From Microbacterium murale (GTDB taxonomy: Bacteria; Actinomycetota; Actinomycetes; Actinomycetales; Microbacteriaceae): a stretch of 64,000 bases of DNA. The notes under the pieces are model-generated. The model had not been told where the DNA came from, ran no database searches, and saw nothing but the letters and a program-made list of their open reading frames with translations. This document shows, piece after piece, positions 9,178 through 17,377 of this stretch. The stretch is from assembly GCF_030815955.1 (NCBI RefSeq), contig NZ_JAUSXK010000001.1, forward strand, positions 2,170,001 through 2,234,000, given 5' to 3'. Made by a program: the position numbers and the translations under genes. The first letter of the stretch is position 1. The number at the start of each line of letters is the position of its first letter.

Positions 9178-9861
9178 TCAGACGGTCACCGGCCGTTCGA
9201 CCGTCTCATCCCACGGCACCGTCCACCCGCAGGTGTCGAAGATGCGGTCCAGCACCATGGCGGTGAAGCCCCACACGATCGTGCCGTCGACGTCGAACGC
9301 GGGGCCGCTGAACCGGAATCCGTCACGTTCGATCACCGAGGTGAAGCGGGTGGCAGGGGCCAGCAGTTGCGCCACCGGTACGCGGAACACCTCCACGGTC
9401 TCGGCGTGATCGACAGCCGCCACCTTCGACGGTTTCGTCCACCATCCGAGCACCGGCGTCACGAGGTGGTTGCTCGCCGCGAGGGGGAGCTCCGGCAGCA
9501 CACCGAGGATCTCGACGCCATCCGGGTCGAGGCCGGTCTCCTCCTCCGCCTCACGCAGCGCGGTGGCGACGAAGTCCGCATCGGCGGTTTCACGGCCGCC
9601 ACCGGGGAACGACACCTGCCCCGGATGCGATGAAAGAGTCGAGGCGCGTCGCTGGAGCAGCACGTCGAGATCCTTCGCCACGGAGACGTCCGCGAGCGGG
9701 GCGGGAGTGCTGTCGAGCACCCCGAACAGGATCAGCACGGCGGACTCGCGGGCGGCGTCCGGATCGGCCAGCCGCGGCAGGATGCGCGTGCCCCAGCCGT
9801 CCGACTGTGCAGCGGCGAGCAACTCGGCGCGGGCGCCCTCCGGATGCTGGTTGTCACTCAC
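9178..9861 (-). CDS. NUDIX hydrolase, coenzyme A pyrophosphatase-like
   Basis: Probably cleaves CoA or its derivatives to phosphopantetheine and adenosine 3',5'-bisphosphate, or another nucleoside diphosphate derivative. The region SSHPGQVSFPGGGRE with the downstream NUDIX box ALREAEEETGL (residues about 75-110) matches the CoA-ase subgroup, which carries a UPF0035 segment ahead of the box. 227 aa is normal. Start is GTG with TAGGCT 6 nt upstream. Its neighbours (purD, a DeoR regulator) give no further clue. Substrate specificity is from family resemblance only. Confidence 0.85.
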   Translation of the reverse strand: MSDNQHPEGARAELLAAAQSDGWGTRILPRLADPDAARESAVLILFGVLDSTPAPLADVSVAKDLDVLLQRRASTLSSHPGQVSFPGGGRETADADFVATALREAEEETGLDPDGVEILGVLPELPLAASNHLVTPVLGWWTKPSKVAAVDHAETVEVFRVPVAQLLAPATRFTSVIERDGFRFSGPAFDVDGTIVWGFTAMVLDRIFDTCGWTVPWDETVERPVTV

Positions 9862-9867
9862 GATCCG

Positions 9868-9873
9868 AGCCTA
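9868..9873 (-). promoter_or_regulatory. TAGGCT -10 hexamer, leaderless start of the NUDIX gene
   Basis: TAGGCT, 6 nt, GTG on the minus strand, with no ribosome binding site between. Confidence 0.6.
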
Positions 9874-9931
9874 TCCGCCACGCGAAGGGCCGGCGTGGGA
9901 TAGAGCGTTAGCCGCGTGACGGGGATCGGAC

Positions 9932-10741
9932 TCAGGCGACTACGACAGTGACGCCCGCTGCCCGCAGCTGATCCAATTGGTCAGGGTCGGCGCTGTCGTC
10001 CGTGATGAGCATGTCGATACTCGACGTGTCCGCCATCTGTGCGAGAGCGACCTTGCCGATCTTCGAGCCGTCGGCGACGACGATCGTGCGCTGCGCCTTG
10101 GCCACCATCGCGTGGTTCGTACGGGCCTCGGTCTCGTCATGGGTTGTGACGCCCGCCGCAGCTGAGAACCCGTCGGCACCCAAGACAGCAGTGCCGACGT
10201 TGATCGCGTTGAACGTGCCTTCAGCGAGCACGCCGACCAGCTCGAGGGACTGCGGACGCAGGATGCCGCCGGTCATGACGATCCGTAGTCTCGGATACGG
10301 GGCGGCGAGCGAGGCGATCGACAGCGAGTTCGTGACGATGGTGAGGTCCGCGTGGCCTGTGAGCTCACGGGCCACGCCGGCGGTGGTGGTTCCGCCGCTC
10401 AGAGCGATCGCATGGCGCTCCCGGGGGATCTGACCGGCCGCCGCCCGCGCTATGCGTCGTTTGGCATCCTGGAAGCGGGTATCGCGAAGAGCGACCGGCA
10501 GCTCGGCGAGCGAGCCTGCCGCTTTCGCGCCGCCATGCGTGCGGGTGATGAGTCCCTGATCGGCGAGCACGGTGAGGTCGCGGCGCAACGTCGCGGCAGA
10601 GCTGTCGAACTGTTGCGTGAGTTCACCGAGCGAGACCTCGCCGCGTTCGGCGATCGTGTCGAGGATCCCGGCCATGCGGCGAGAGCGTTTAGGTGAGCCG
10701 CCGAGCTCGGCGACTGTGCTGGTGCTGTAGGCGGTGGCCAT
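9932..10741 (-). CDS. DeoR-family transcriptional regulator
   Basis: A sugar-phosphate-responsive repressor, divergent from the GH4 glycosidase and so the likely regulator of the 10.8-19.1 kb carbohydrate locus. The N-terminal helix-turn-helix reads VSLGELTQQFDSSAATLRRD with the family-typical LADQGLITRTHGGA after it. The C-terminal DeoRC sensor shows GGTTTAGVAREL, TNSLSIASL, GADG and VADGSKIGKVA, as in GlpR/AgaR proteins that bind phosphorylated sugars. About 269 aa. The start is uncertain: in-frame ATGs also occur at 10753 and 10786, and none has a clear Shine-Dalgarno. The chosen ATG is nearest the conserved domain. AgaR- or LacR-like specificity is possible. Confidence 0.88.
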   Translation of the reverse strand: MATAYSTSTVAELGGSPKRSRRMAGILDTIAERGEVSLGELTQQFDSSAATLRRDLTVLADQGLITRTHGGAKAAGSLAELPVALRDTRFQDAKRRIARAAAGQIPRERHAIALSGGTTTAGVARELTGHADLTIVTNSLSIASLAAPYPRLRIVMTGGILRPQSLELVGVLAEGTFNAINVGTAVLGADGFSAAAGVTTHDETEARTNHAMVAKAQRTIVVADGSKIGKVALAQMADTSSIDMLITDDSADPDQLDQLRAAGVTVVVA

Positions 10742-10825
10742 GAAAATGAGCATGCCAGCTGAGCGTTTGAGTGTCAATTCAGTCATTTGCTTGCGTGCAA
10801 CGCGCATTCCTCTGAGAATCGGGTC
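10742..10825. promoter_or_regulatory. divergent control region between DeoR regulator and GH4 gene
   Basis: An 84-nt region, more AT-rich than its surroundings. The sequence AAATGACTG (minus strand, 10780-10788) recurs as AAAATGACTG at 12185-12194 ahead of the binding-protein gene of the same locus. It is a possible half-site of the DeoR regulator's operator. GAGAAT stands 6 nt before the GH4 ATG, a one-base variant of the leaderless hexamer. Confidence 0.35.
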
Positions 10826-12142
10826 ATGCCAACGATCACCTTTCTCGGCGCGGGCAGCGTCGTGTTCACGCGTCAGCTCGTCACCGACCTCCTGCGCTTT
10901 CCCGACTTGCCGACGCTCGACATCGCGTTGCATGACATCGACGGCGAACGCCTCGAGGTCGCTCGCGGCACGGTGCTGAACGTCGCGGAGCAGCTTGGCC
11001 GGGACGTTCGCGTGACTGCTTCACTCGTTCGACGCGAAGCTCTCACGGGAGCCGACTTCGTCATCAATATGATCCAGGTCGGAGGCATCGACGCCACTCG
11101 TATCGACCTCGAGCTTCCCGCAGCGCACGGCCTGCGACAGACGATCGGCGACACGACCGGCGTCGGCGGGGTCTTCCGGGCTTTGCGTACGTTCCCGGTG
11201 CTCACCGGCATCGCCCGTGACATGCAGGAGCTGTGCCCGGATGCGTGGTTCCTCAACTACACCAATCCGATGGCGATGAACGTCTGGTGGATGTCGGTCA
11301 TCGCCCCCGAGATCAAAGCCGTCGGGCTTTGTCACAGCGTCTACTGGACGGTCAACGACCTGTGCGATCTCATCGGCGTTCCGCTGGAGGGCACCCACTA
11401 CCGAGCCGCCGGCGTGAACCACCAGGCCTGGCTCACCGAATGGAGCCGCGACGGTGAGGACCTCTATCCCCGCCTGCGCGAACTCATCGACGGGGACGCT
11501 GATCTGCAGCGGCGCGTGCGCGCTGAGATCTTCCGGCGCATCGGCTTCTACCCGACCGAGACGAGTGAGCATTCCGCCGAGTACCTCGATTGGTTCCTCC
11601 GCTCCGACGCGCAGATCGAGCGGTTCCGCATTGAGCCGCTGCAATACATCGGCATCTCCGAGGAGAACGTGCGCGAGTTCCATGAAGCGCGCGAACTGCT
11701 TGCCGCAGGTCAACCCATTCCTCTGCATGAGGAGGGGGATGCTGCCGAGTACGCACCCCAGATCATCCACTCGATTCTCACCGGCATCACGCGTGAGATC
11801 CACGTGAACGTGCCCAACCGCGGTCTTATCGACAACCTGCCGGAGGAAGCCGTGGTCGAGGTCCCGGCCTCGGTCGACGCTGACGGCGTGCATCCGATCG
11901 CGTGGGGCTCGATCCCCGCGGCGGGCGCGGCCCTGAACCGCACGTATCTCTCCGTTGCCGAACTCACCATTCGCGGCGCGCGCGAGGGAGATCCGGAGAT
12001 GGTGCGTCGCGCCGTGCTCACCGATCCGAATGCGAGCTCGACGCTGACACCGGCGCAGATCTGGAAGCTGTGCGACGAGCTCACCGCCGCGCATGCCGGC
12101 CTGCTGCCGCGTGACCTCGGCGGGACGCTCCAGACCGCCTGA
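10826..12142 (+). CDS. glycoside hydrolase family 4, alpha-galactosidase-like
   Basis: An NAD+- and Mn2+-dependent glycosidase that works by oxidation, elimination and reduction rather than by classical acid catalysis. Seen are the NAD loop FLGAGSVVFTRQL (6-18), NYTNP (144-148), the metal-site GLCHS (C169, H170, S171) and GVNHQAW (H199). The C-H-S form resembles MelA-type alpha-galactosidases rather than phospho-glucosidases. 438 aa is normal. There is no signal peptide, so it cleaves an imported glycoside. It is first gene of the locus, divergent from the DeoR regulator. Alpha-glucosidase or glucuronidase activity cannot be excluded by sequence reading alone. Confidence 0.88.
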   Translation: MPTITFLGAGSVVFTRQLVTDLLRFPDLPTLDIALHDIDGERLEVARGTVLNVAEQLGRDVRVTASLVRREALTGADFVINMIQVGGIDATRIDLELPAAHGLRQTIGDTTGVGGVFRALRTFPVLTGIARDMQELCPDAWFLNYTNPMAMNVWWMSVIAPEIKAVGLCHSVYWTVNDLCDLIGVPLEGTHYRAAGVNHQAWLTEWSRDGEDLYPRLRELIDGDADLQRRVRAEIFRRIGFYPTETSEHSAEYLDWFLRSDAQIERFRIEPLQYIGISEENVREFHEARELLAAGQPIPLHEEGDAAEYAPQIIHSILTGITREIHVNVPNRGLIDNLPEEAVVEVPASVDADGVHPIAWGSIPAAGAALNRTYLSVAELTIRGAREGDPEMVRRAVLTDPNASSTLTPAQIWKLCDELTAAHAGLLPRDLGGTLQTA

Positions 12143-12290
12143 TTACGCTCGCGTTCCCGACCTGCGGGCAATGATCTGATCAAGAAAAATGACTGCTTTA
12201 CGCATATTTCTTTACAAGTGATCATTCTCAGACCAAATTAGCGACTACCTGGGCACCGCATCGACTCCGCGCCCCATCCGAGAGGACGTC
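12143..12290. promoter_or_regulatory. AT-rich upstream region of the carbohydrate binding-protein gene
   Basis: 148 nt without a gene. It contains an AT-rich block (about 12168-12240) with imperfect inverted copies AATGATC / GATCATT and the AAAATGACTG motif shared with the DeoR intergenic region. A TTTACA resembling a -35 is present near 12211, but no convincing -10 pairs with it. Probably the promoter/operator of the transport operon. Confidence 0.4.
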
Positions 12291-13604
12291 ATGACACACC
12301 GCAGCAGCATGGTTCGTACGGCCATCGCGATCACCGCGATCGGCGCACTTTTCTCACTGGCCGGATGCTCCGGTTCCCAGGGGGCCACCGAGCTCGATCC
12401 CGAGGCCGATGTCACGATCACATGGTGGACGGGCCAGAGCGACGAGGCGCAGAAGCTCCTGGAAGGCATGGCAGGCGAGTTCGAAGAACTCCACCCCAAT
12501 GTCACGATCGATATTTCGCCGGGAGCATCGTCCACAGAAGAACTCCTGCAGAAGCTCTCCGCAGGTTTTGCGGGCAGCAGCTACCCGAACATCTCGTACG
12601 CGTTCGGAGCCTGGGCCAGCGAGTTGGAGTCCTCCCAGCGCACGCTCGACATCACTGAGCAGGTCGCCGACCCTGAGGTGGCATGGGACGAGTTCTCCGA
12701 AGCGGCGCGCGCCACTGTCCAGCCCACAGGCGAGGCCATCATCGGCTTCCCCGCCCTTGTCGACAACATCTCCCTGATCTACAACAAGACCGTCTTCGAC
12801 GCGGCCGGGGTCGACTACCCGACGGAGGAGTGGACCTGGGCTGAGTTCCGTGACGCCGCGAAGAAGCTGACGAATCCCGCGAACGAGACATATGGGTATG
12901 CCTACTCGGTGTCGGGTTCCGAGGAGACGACCTGGCAGTTCTGGCCGCACCTGTGGCAGAACGGCGGAGAGATTCTCTCCGAGGATCAGTCCACTGCTGC
13001 GTTCGCGAGCGAAGAGGGCGTCGAGGCGCTCGAGTTCCTTCGCCAGATGGCCGTCGATGACAAGAGCATCTACCTCGACCAGACCGACACGAAGTTCGCG
13101 CAGCTGTTCGCTGCCGACCGCATCGGCATGATGACCTCCGGTCCATGGCAGTTGTGGGACCTGGGCGTCGCCGGCACCGACTACGGCGTGACGATGCTGC
13201 CCGGCACAGACGGCGATCACCAGACCGTCTCCGGCCCCGACATCTGGGCGCTCTTCGACACGCAGGACGTCAACGAGAACTACTGGTCGGTGGAGTTGAT
13301 GAAATGGCTCACCGCTTCTGAGCAGGACCTGCGCTGGAATGTCGCGTACGGCAACCTGCCTCTGCGCGCCAGTGAGATCGACACGCCTGAGTTCCAGGAA
13401 CAGGTCGCGGCTCTGCCAGGACTCGACATCATGGCCCAGAACAATGAGAACGCCACCAACGCCCGCCCGACAGTGTCGGGATACGTAGGCCTTTCGGAAG
13501 CCGTCGGCAACGCGATCTCACAGGTGCTCCAGGGCCAGGGCACACCGGAGGAAGCGTTGAAAGCGGCGGCGGAGAAAGCCGACCGATCATTGTCGGGCGA
13601 TTGA
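12291..13604 (+). CDS. carbohydrate ABC transporter substrate-binding lipoprotein (family 1)
   Basis: Extracellular sugar-binding protein of the CUT1 (maltose/oligosaccharide) class. The signal peptide has basic residues, a hydrophobic run and LAGC lipobox at C26. The mature part begins with ADVTITWWTGQSDEAQ, typical of family-1 binding proteins, and contains YNKTVFDAAGV and GMMTSGPWQLWDL. 437 aa is typical. A GAGAGGA Shine-Dalgarno precedes the ATG. It is followed by an SIS protein, two permeases and a kinase in one orientation, which makes it the capture component of an oligosaccharide importer. The palindrome GACCGTACGGTC lies just after the stop (13610-13621). Confidence 0.93.
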   Translation: MTHRSSMVRTAIAITAIGALFSLAGCSGSQGATELDPEADVTITWWTGQSDEAQKLLEGMAGEFEELHPNVTIDISPGASSTEELLQKLSAGFAGSSYPNISYAFGAWASELESSQRTLDITEQVADPEVAWDEFSEAARATVQPTGEAIIGFPALVDNISLIYNKTVFDAAGVDYPTEEWTWAEFRDAAKKLTNPANETYGYAYSVSGSEETTWQFWPHLWQNGGEILSEDQSTAAFASEEGVEALEFLRQMAVDDKSIYLDQTDTKFAQLFAADRIGMMTSGPWQLWDLGVAGTDYGVTMLPGTDGDHQTVSGPDIWALFDTQDVNENYWSVELMKWLTASEQDLRWNVAYGNLPLRASEIDTPEFQEQVAALPGLDIMAQNNENATNARPTVSGYVGLSEAVGNAISQVLQGQGTPEEALKAAAEKADRSLSGD

Positions 13605-13667
13605 CGCACGACCGTACGGTCTCCACCATCACGATTCATGGCCCCACATGCACGCAGGAGAACAGAC

Positions 13668-14543
13668 ATGAGCATCACCTCTGAAGAGATCGCCAGCCAG
13701 CCCGATGTATGGCGCCGAGCACTCGATCTGAGAGCGCAGGCGGCACAGGTCGTCGTCCGCAGAGGAGAGCGGATGCTGGTCATCGGATGCGGCACCTCGG
13801 CGTTCGTCGCCGAATCCTTCGCACTGCTGCGCGAACAGGCAGGGCTCGGGGAGACGGACGCCGCGTATGCGTCGGAGCCGCGCACGTGGCGCCCTTACGA
13901 CGCCGTGCTGGCGATCACACGGTCGGGAACGACCACGGAGATCATTCAGGCGCTGGAAGATCTCCCGGCGGGAGTGCGGAAGATCGTGGTCACCGGCGTC
14001 GCGGATTCGCCCTGCGCCCAGCTCGCTGATGATGTGCTCGTCTTGGACTTCGCCGACGAGGAATCTGTCGTCCAGACCCGGTTCCCCACCACGTTCCTCC
14101 TTCTCGCGCGTGCCGCCTTCGGTCATGATGTGGCAGACCTGCCGGGCAGGCTGGAGGAGGCTCTCGCTGTCGAATCGACCCTGCCGACCGGCTTCGATCA
14201 CATCGTCTACCTCGGGCGCGGATGGACGTACGGCCTCGCGCAGGAGGCAGCACTGAAGATTCGTGAGGCCGCGCAGGCGTGGGCTGAATCGTATCAGCTG
14301 CTCGATTACCGTCATGGTCCGCTCGCCGTCGCTCACGCCGAGTCTCTGGTCTGGTTCCTCGGTGTCGCCGATGAGAGTCTTGCCCGCGACATCGAACGCA
14401 CCGGAGCGACCGTCGTGCAAGGCACGGATGACGGCTTGATCGAGTTGGTTCTCGCGCAGCGTCTCGCGGTGACCGTGGCTGAGAACCGAGGCCTGAACCC
14501 CGATCAGCCCCGTCATCTGACGAGATCGATCGTCCTGTCCTGA
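13668..14543 (+). CDS. SIS-domain sugar isomerase/deglycase (GlmS/AgaS/FrlB-like)
   Basis: A cytoplasmic two-SIS-domain protein without the glutaminase half of GlmS. SIS 1 shows VIGCGTSAFVAES and AITRSGTTTE. SIS 2 shows YLGRGWTYGLAQEAALKI and, later, DYRHGPLAV, matching the KHGPxAL motif of GlmS-type isomerases. 291 aa is shorter than AgaS or FrlB. Such proteins deaminate or isomerise amino-sugar phosphates, or split fructosamine 6-phosphates. The PfkB kinase later in the operon would supply the phosphorylated substrate, as in the FrlB/FrlD and AgaS systems. AGGAG stands before the chosen ATG. Substrate remains open. Confidence 0.82.
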   Translation: MSITSEEIASQPDVWRRALDLRAQAAQVVVRRGERMLVIGCGTSAFVAESFALLREQAGLGETDAAYASEPRTWRPYDAVLAITRSGTTTEIIQALEDLPAGVRKIVVTGVADSPCAQLADDVLVLDFADEESVVQTRFPTTFLLLARAAFGHDVADLPGRLEEALAVESTLPTGFDHIVYLGRGWTYGLAQEAALKIREAAQAWAESYQLLDYRHGPLAVAHAESLVWFLGVADESLARDIERTGATVVQGTDDGLIELVLAQRLAVTVAENRGLNPDQPRHLTRSIVLS

Positions 14544-14589
14544 CCGGCGACTCCATCTGAGGCCAGACCGCGCAGCCCGAGGAGGAACG

Positions 14590-15549
14590 ATGACGACGAT
14601 GAGCGAAAACCCGGTGATGATCACCGATAACGAACCGGACCCGGATACGCCACCACCGCATCGTCGACGAGCGCGCGGACGATGGCGGGCTGACCTGACC
14701 GGCTGGGGCTTCGTCGGTCCGGCCATGATCATCATCCTCGGGCTGTCGATCTTCCCCGCGGCATGGGCATTCCTGCTCTCGCTGCAGAAGTGGAACGGCT
14801 TCGCCGAGCCGCAGTTCGTGGGCGGAGACAACTATTCCTACCTCATGACCGACGGCGAGTTCTGGGAGGCAGTGAGCCACACCTGCCTGTACGTGGCGCT
14901 CTTCGTTCCAGCATCCGTGCTGCTCGGTCTCTTTCTCGCCGTGGCGCTGAACCGCGACATCAGATTCATCGGTCTCTACCGCACCGCGATCTTCGTTCCG
15001 TTCGTCGCGTCGGCCGCAGCCACCGGAATCCTTGCGACCTACCTGTTCAGCCCGCAATACGGTCTGGCCAACAACGTGCTCCGCTCGGCCGGCCTGCCAG
15101 CGCAGGGTTGGCTGGAGGACCCCAACCAGGCGATGCTCGTGATCGCGATCACGTCGTTGTGGGGGCAGGCGGCATTCACCACGGTCATCTATCTCGCAGC
15201 CCTCCAGGATGTGCCGGGCGAGTTGCTCGAGGCTGCTCGGATCGACGGCGCCAACCGCTGGCAGACCTTCTGGAAGGTCGTCTGGCCCCAGCTCGGGCCG
15301 GTGACCGTGTTCGTGACGATCTGGCAGATGATCGGCGCCCTGCAGCTGTTCGATCTCGTCTACACCACCACGCGCGGCGGTCCGTTGGACGCCACCAAGA
15401 CGATCGTCTACTTCTTGTGGGAGAAGGCATTCAAGACACTCGAGTTCGGGTACGGATCTGCCGCGGCGTATGTGCTGTTCGCTGTGACACTGCTCATCAC
15501 AATCGGCATGGTGATCTACGCCCGCAGCCGCAAGATGGAGGCGTTCTGA
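14590..15549 (+). CDS. carbohydrate ABC transporter permease (MalF/UgpA-like)
   Basis: First membrane subunit of the CUT1 importer. Six membrane helices are apparent, starting near residue 40 (FVGPAMIIILGLSIFPAAWA). The coupling EAA loop is seen as EAARIDGANRWQTFWKVVW around residues 216-234. A basic, Arg-rich cytoplasmic N-terminus of about 35 aa precedes helix 1. 319 aa. AGGAGGA lies at ideal distance from the ATG. The stop overlaps the next permease's ATG by one base. No ATPase gene is present in this operon, so it presumably uses a shared MsmK-like ATPase. Confidence 0.93.
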   Translation: MTTMSENPVMITDNEPDPDTPPPHRRRARGRWRADLTGWGFVGPAMIIILGLSIFPAAWAFLLSLQKWNGFAEPQFVGGDNYSYLMTDGEFWEAVSHTCLYVALFVPASVLLGLFLAVALNRDIRFIGLYRTAIFVPFVASAAATGILATYLFSPQYGLANNVLRSAGLPAQGWLEDPNQAMLVIAITSLWGQAAFTTVIYLAALQDVPGELLEAARIDGANRWQTFWKVVWPQLGPVTVFVTIWQMIGALQLFDLVYTTTRGGPLDATKTIVYFLWEKAFKTLEFGYGSAAAYVLFAVTLLITIGMVIYARSRKMEAF

Positions 15550-16418
15550 TGGTGCTGAACACCTATGCGATCACGACAGGAAAGCTTGACAAGCGGCCGC
15601 GGCGGCGCAAGGGCTTCAGCGGCTGGCATCTCGTGCTCGCGCCCATCGCGCTCCTCTTCGTGATCCCGTTCGCGCAGATGGTGCTGGCTTCTCTGTCGCC
15701 TGCGGACGAATTGGTGAAGTTCCCACCTCCGTTCATCCCCTCGCGGTTCACCATCGACGGTTTCATAGCGTTGTTCACGACAACCGACATCGTCGTCTGG
15801 CTGATGAACAGCATCATCGTCTCGGTGATCGCGATCGTCGCACACGTGATCCTGTGCTCGCTCGCCGGCTACGGCTTCGCACGATTGAAGTTCCGAGGGC
15901 GAAACTTCGGATTCTTCATGATCGTCGCCACGATCATGATCCCGACCCAGTTGCTCATGATCCCGACCTACGTGATGTTCTCCAAGCTCGGCGTGATCAA
16001 CACCCTCTCGGCCGCCTTCGTGCCGTGGCTCGCTTCGGCGTTCGGCATCTTCCTCATGCGCCAGTTCTTCCTCTCCATTCCTGCGGACATCGAAGAAGCA
16101 GCAGCTTTGGACGGTGCGAACCGGCTGCAGACTTTCCTGCGCGTCGTGCTACCGCTGGCCAAGCCTGCTATCGCGACGCTGGCGATCTTCACTCTCCTCA
16201 GCTCCTGGAACGATCTGATCTGGCCGCTCATCGCGATCAACGACGACAGCATCTTCACGGTGCAGCTGGGCATTGCGAACTTCCAGAGCACCCGTCGCAC
16301 ACAGTGGGAGCTGCTGATGGCGGGCAATGTCATCGCGACAGCTCCGCTGGTCATCTTCTTCCTGTTCGCGCAGAAGCAGTTCGTCGCGACGATGACGATG
16401 TCGGGGATGAAAGGGTGA
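15549..16418 (+). CDS. carbohydrate ABC transporter permease (MalG/UgpE-like)
   Basis: Second membrane subunit. It has six predicted membrane helices, a basic N-terminus (KLDKRPRRRKGF) and the EAA loop EEAAALDGANRLQTFLRVVL. 289 aa. The ATG shares a base with the preceding stop (TGATG), and its own stop overlaps the kinase start by 4 nt. Tight coupling of permease, permease and kinase suggests the imported sugar is phosphorylated directly after entry. Confidence 0.93.
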   Translation: MVLNTYAITTGKLDKRPRRRKGFSGWHLVLAPIALLFVIPFAQMVLASLSPADELVKFPPPFIPSRFTIDGFIALFTTTDIVVWLMNSIIVSVIAIVAHVILCSLAGYGFARLKFRGRNFGFFMIVATIMIPTQLLMIPTYVMFSKLGVINTLSAAFVPWLASAFGIFLMRQFFLSIPADIEEAAALDGANRLQTFLRVVLPLAKPAIATLAIFTLLSSWNDLIWPLIAINDDSIFTVQLGIANFQSTRRTQWELLMAGNVIATAPLVIFFLFAQKQFVATMTMSGMKG

Positions 16419-17338
16419 GCGCCCGCGTGCTGGTCGCCGGCGATGCCAATCTCGACCTCGTGCTGCGCGGTGATGTAGTGCCGCGCTTCGGCCAGGCCGA
16501 GCAATTGCTCGATGGGGTCGACCTCGTGCTCGGATCGAGTGCGGGCATCTGTGCGGCCGGACTCGCGCGGCTCGGGGTCGCGACGGCGCTGGTGGCGAGG
16601 GTCGGGGCTGACGTGTTCGGCGATCGCACCAGGGAACTGCTTGCGCAGGCCGGCGTGGAGATTGGTGCTGTTCGAGTCGTGGACGAGCCCACCGGCGTGT
16701 CCGTCATCCTTTCCGCTCCTCACGACCGTTCGATCCTCACGCTCACCGGCGCATTCGCCGGAATAACCGCCGATGAGGTGCTCGCGGCTGCCGAAGGCGT
16801 GAGCCATGTGCACTTCGCGTCCTACTTCCTCGTGCCCGAGCTCGCTCGCGAGCTGTCCGCGGTGCTCGCGACGTTGCGTGCTCGAGGGATCACGACGAGC
16901 CTCGACACCAACTGGGACCCGGCCGAGCGGTGGGAAGGAGTGGGGGAGTGTCTGCCGCTGCTCGACCTGCTGTTGCCGAATGCTGCCGAAGCGATCGCGC
17001 TGGCGGCAGCGCTCGATCCGGGCGTCGCCGCGGATGCCGAGTCCGCAGCCCGGCTGCTCGCCGCACACGGACCGGTCGTCGTCGTTAAGAACGGTGCCGC
17101 CGGCGGGCTGGCAGTGACAGACGGACTCGTCCTGCGGGCTGCGGGCCTGCCTGTCGACGTCGTGGACACGACCGGAGCGGGCGACAGCTTCGACGCGGGA
17201 TTCCTCGCCTCGTGGATCGAGCACGGCGATGTGGCTCGTGCGCTGGGCTGGGCGGCTGTCGCCGGTTCGCTCTCCACCCGCGGAGCCGGCGGCACTGGCG
17301 GGCAGGCGAGTCGCGCCGAAGTCGAGCAGCACGCATGA
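16415..17338 (+). CDS. PfkB-family carbohydrate kinase
   Basis: A ribokinase-like kinase that phosphorylates a sugar with ATP in the cytoplasm. The N-terminal VLVAGDANLDLVLRG and GGS-like region (VLGSSAGICAAGLARLG) bind substrate. The C-terminal PfkB signature VDTTGAGDSFDAGF contains the anion hole and catalytic Asp (GAGD). 307 aa is typical. GTG start, 4-nt overlap with the upstream permease. Together with the SIS protein it forms a kinase plus isomerase/deglycase pair like FrlD/FrlB or the galactosamine pathway. No aldolase gene is present in the window. Confidence 0.9.
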   Translation: MSARVLVAGDANLDLVLRGDVVPRFGQAEQLLDGVDLVLGSSAGICAAGLARLGVATALVARVGADVFGDRTRELLAQAGVEIGAVRVVDEPTGVSVILSAPHDRSILTLTGAFAGITADEVLAAAEGVSHVHFASYFLVPELARELSAVLATLRARGITTSLDTNWDPAERWEGVGECLPLLDLLLPNAAEAIALAAALDPGVAADAESAARLLAAHGPVVVVKNGAAGGLAVTDGLVLRAAGLPVDVVDTTGAGDSFDAGFLASWIEHGDVARALGWAAVAGSLSTRGAGGTGGQASRAEVEQHA

Positions 17339-17377
17339 GCGTCGGTCTTGACGCCTTCCGCGGAGAGGGTGCGCTCT

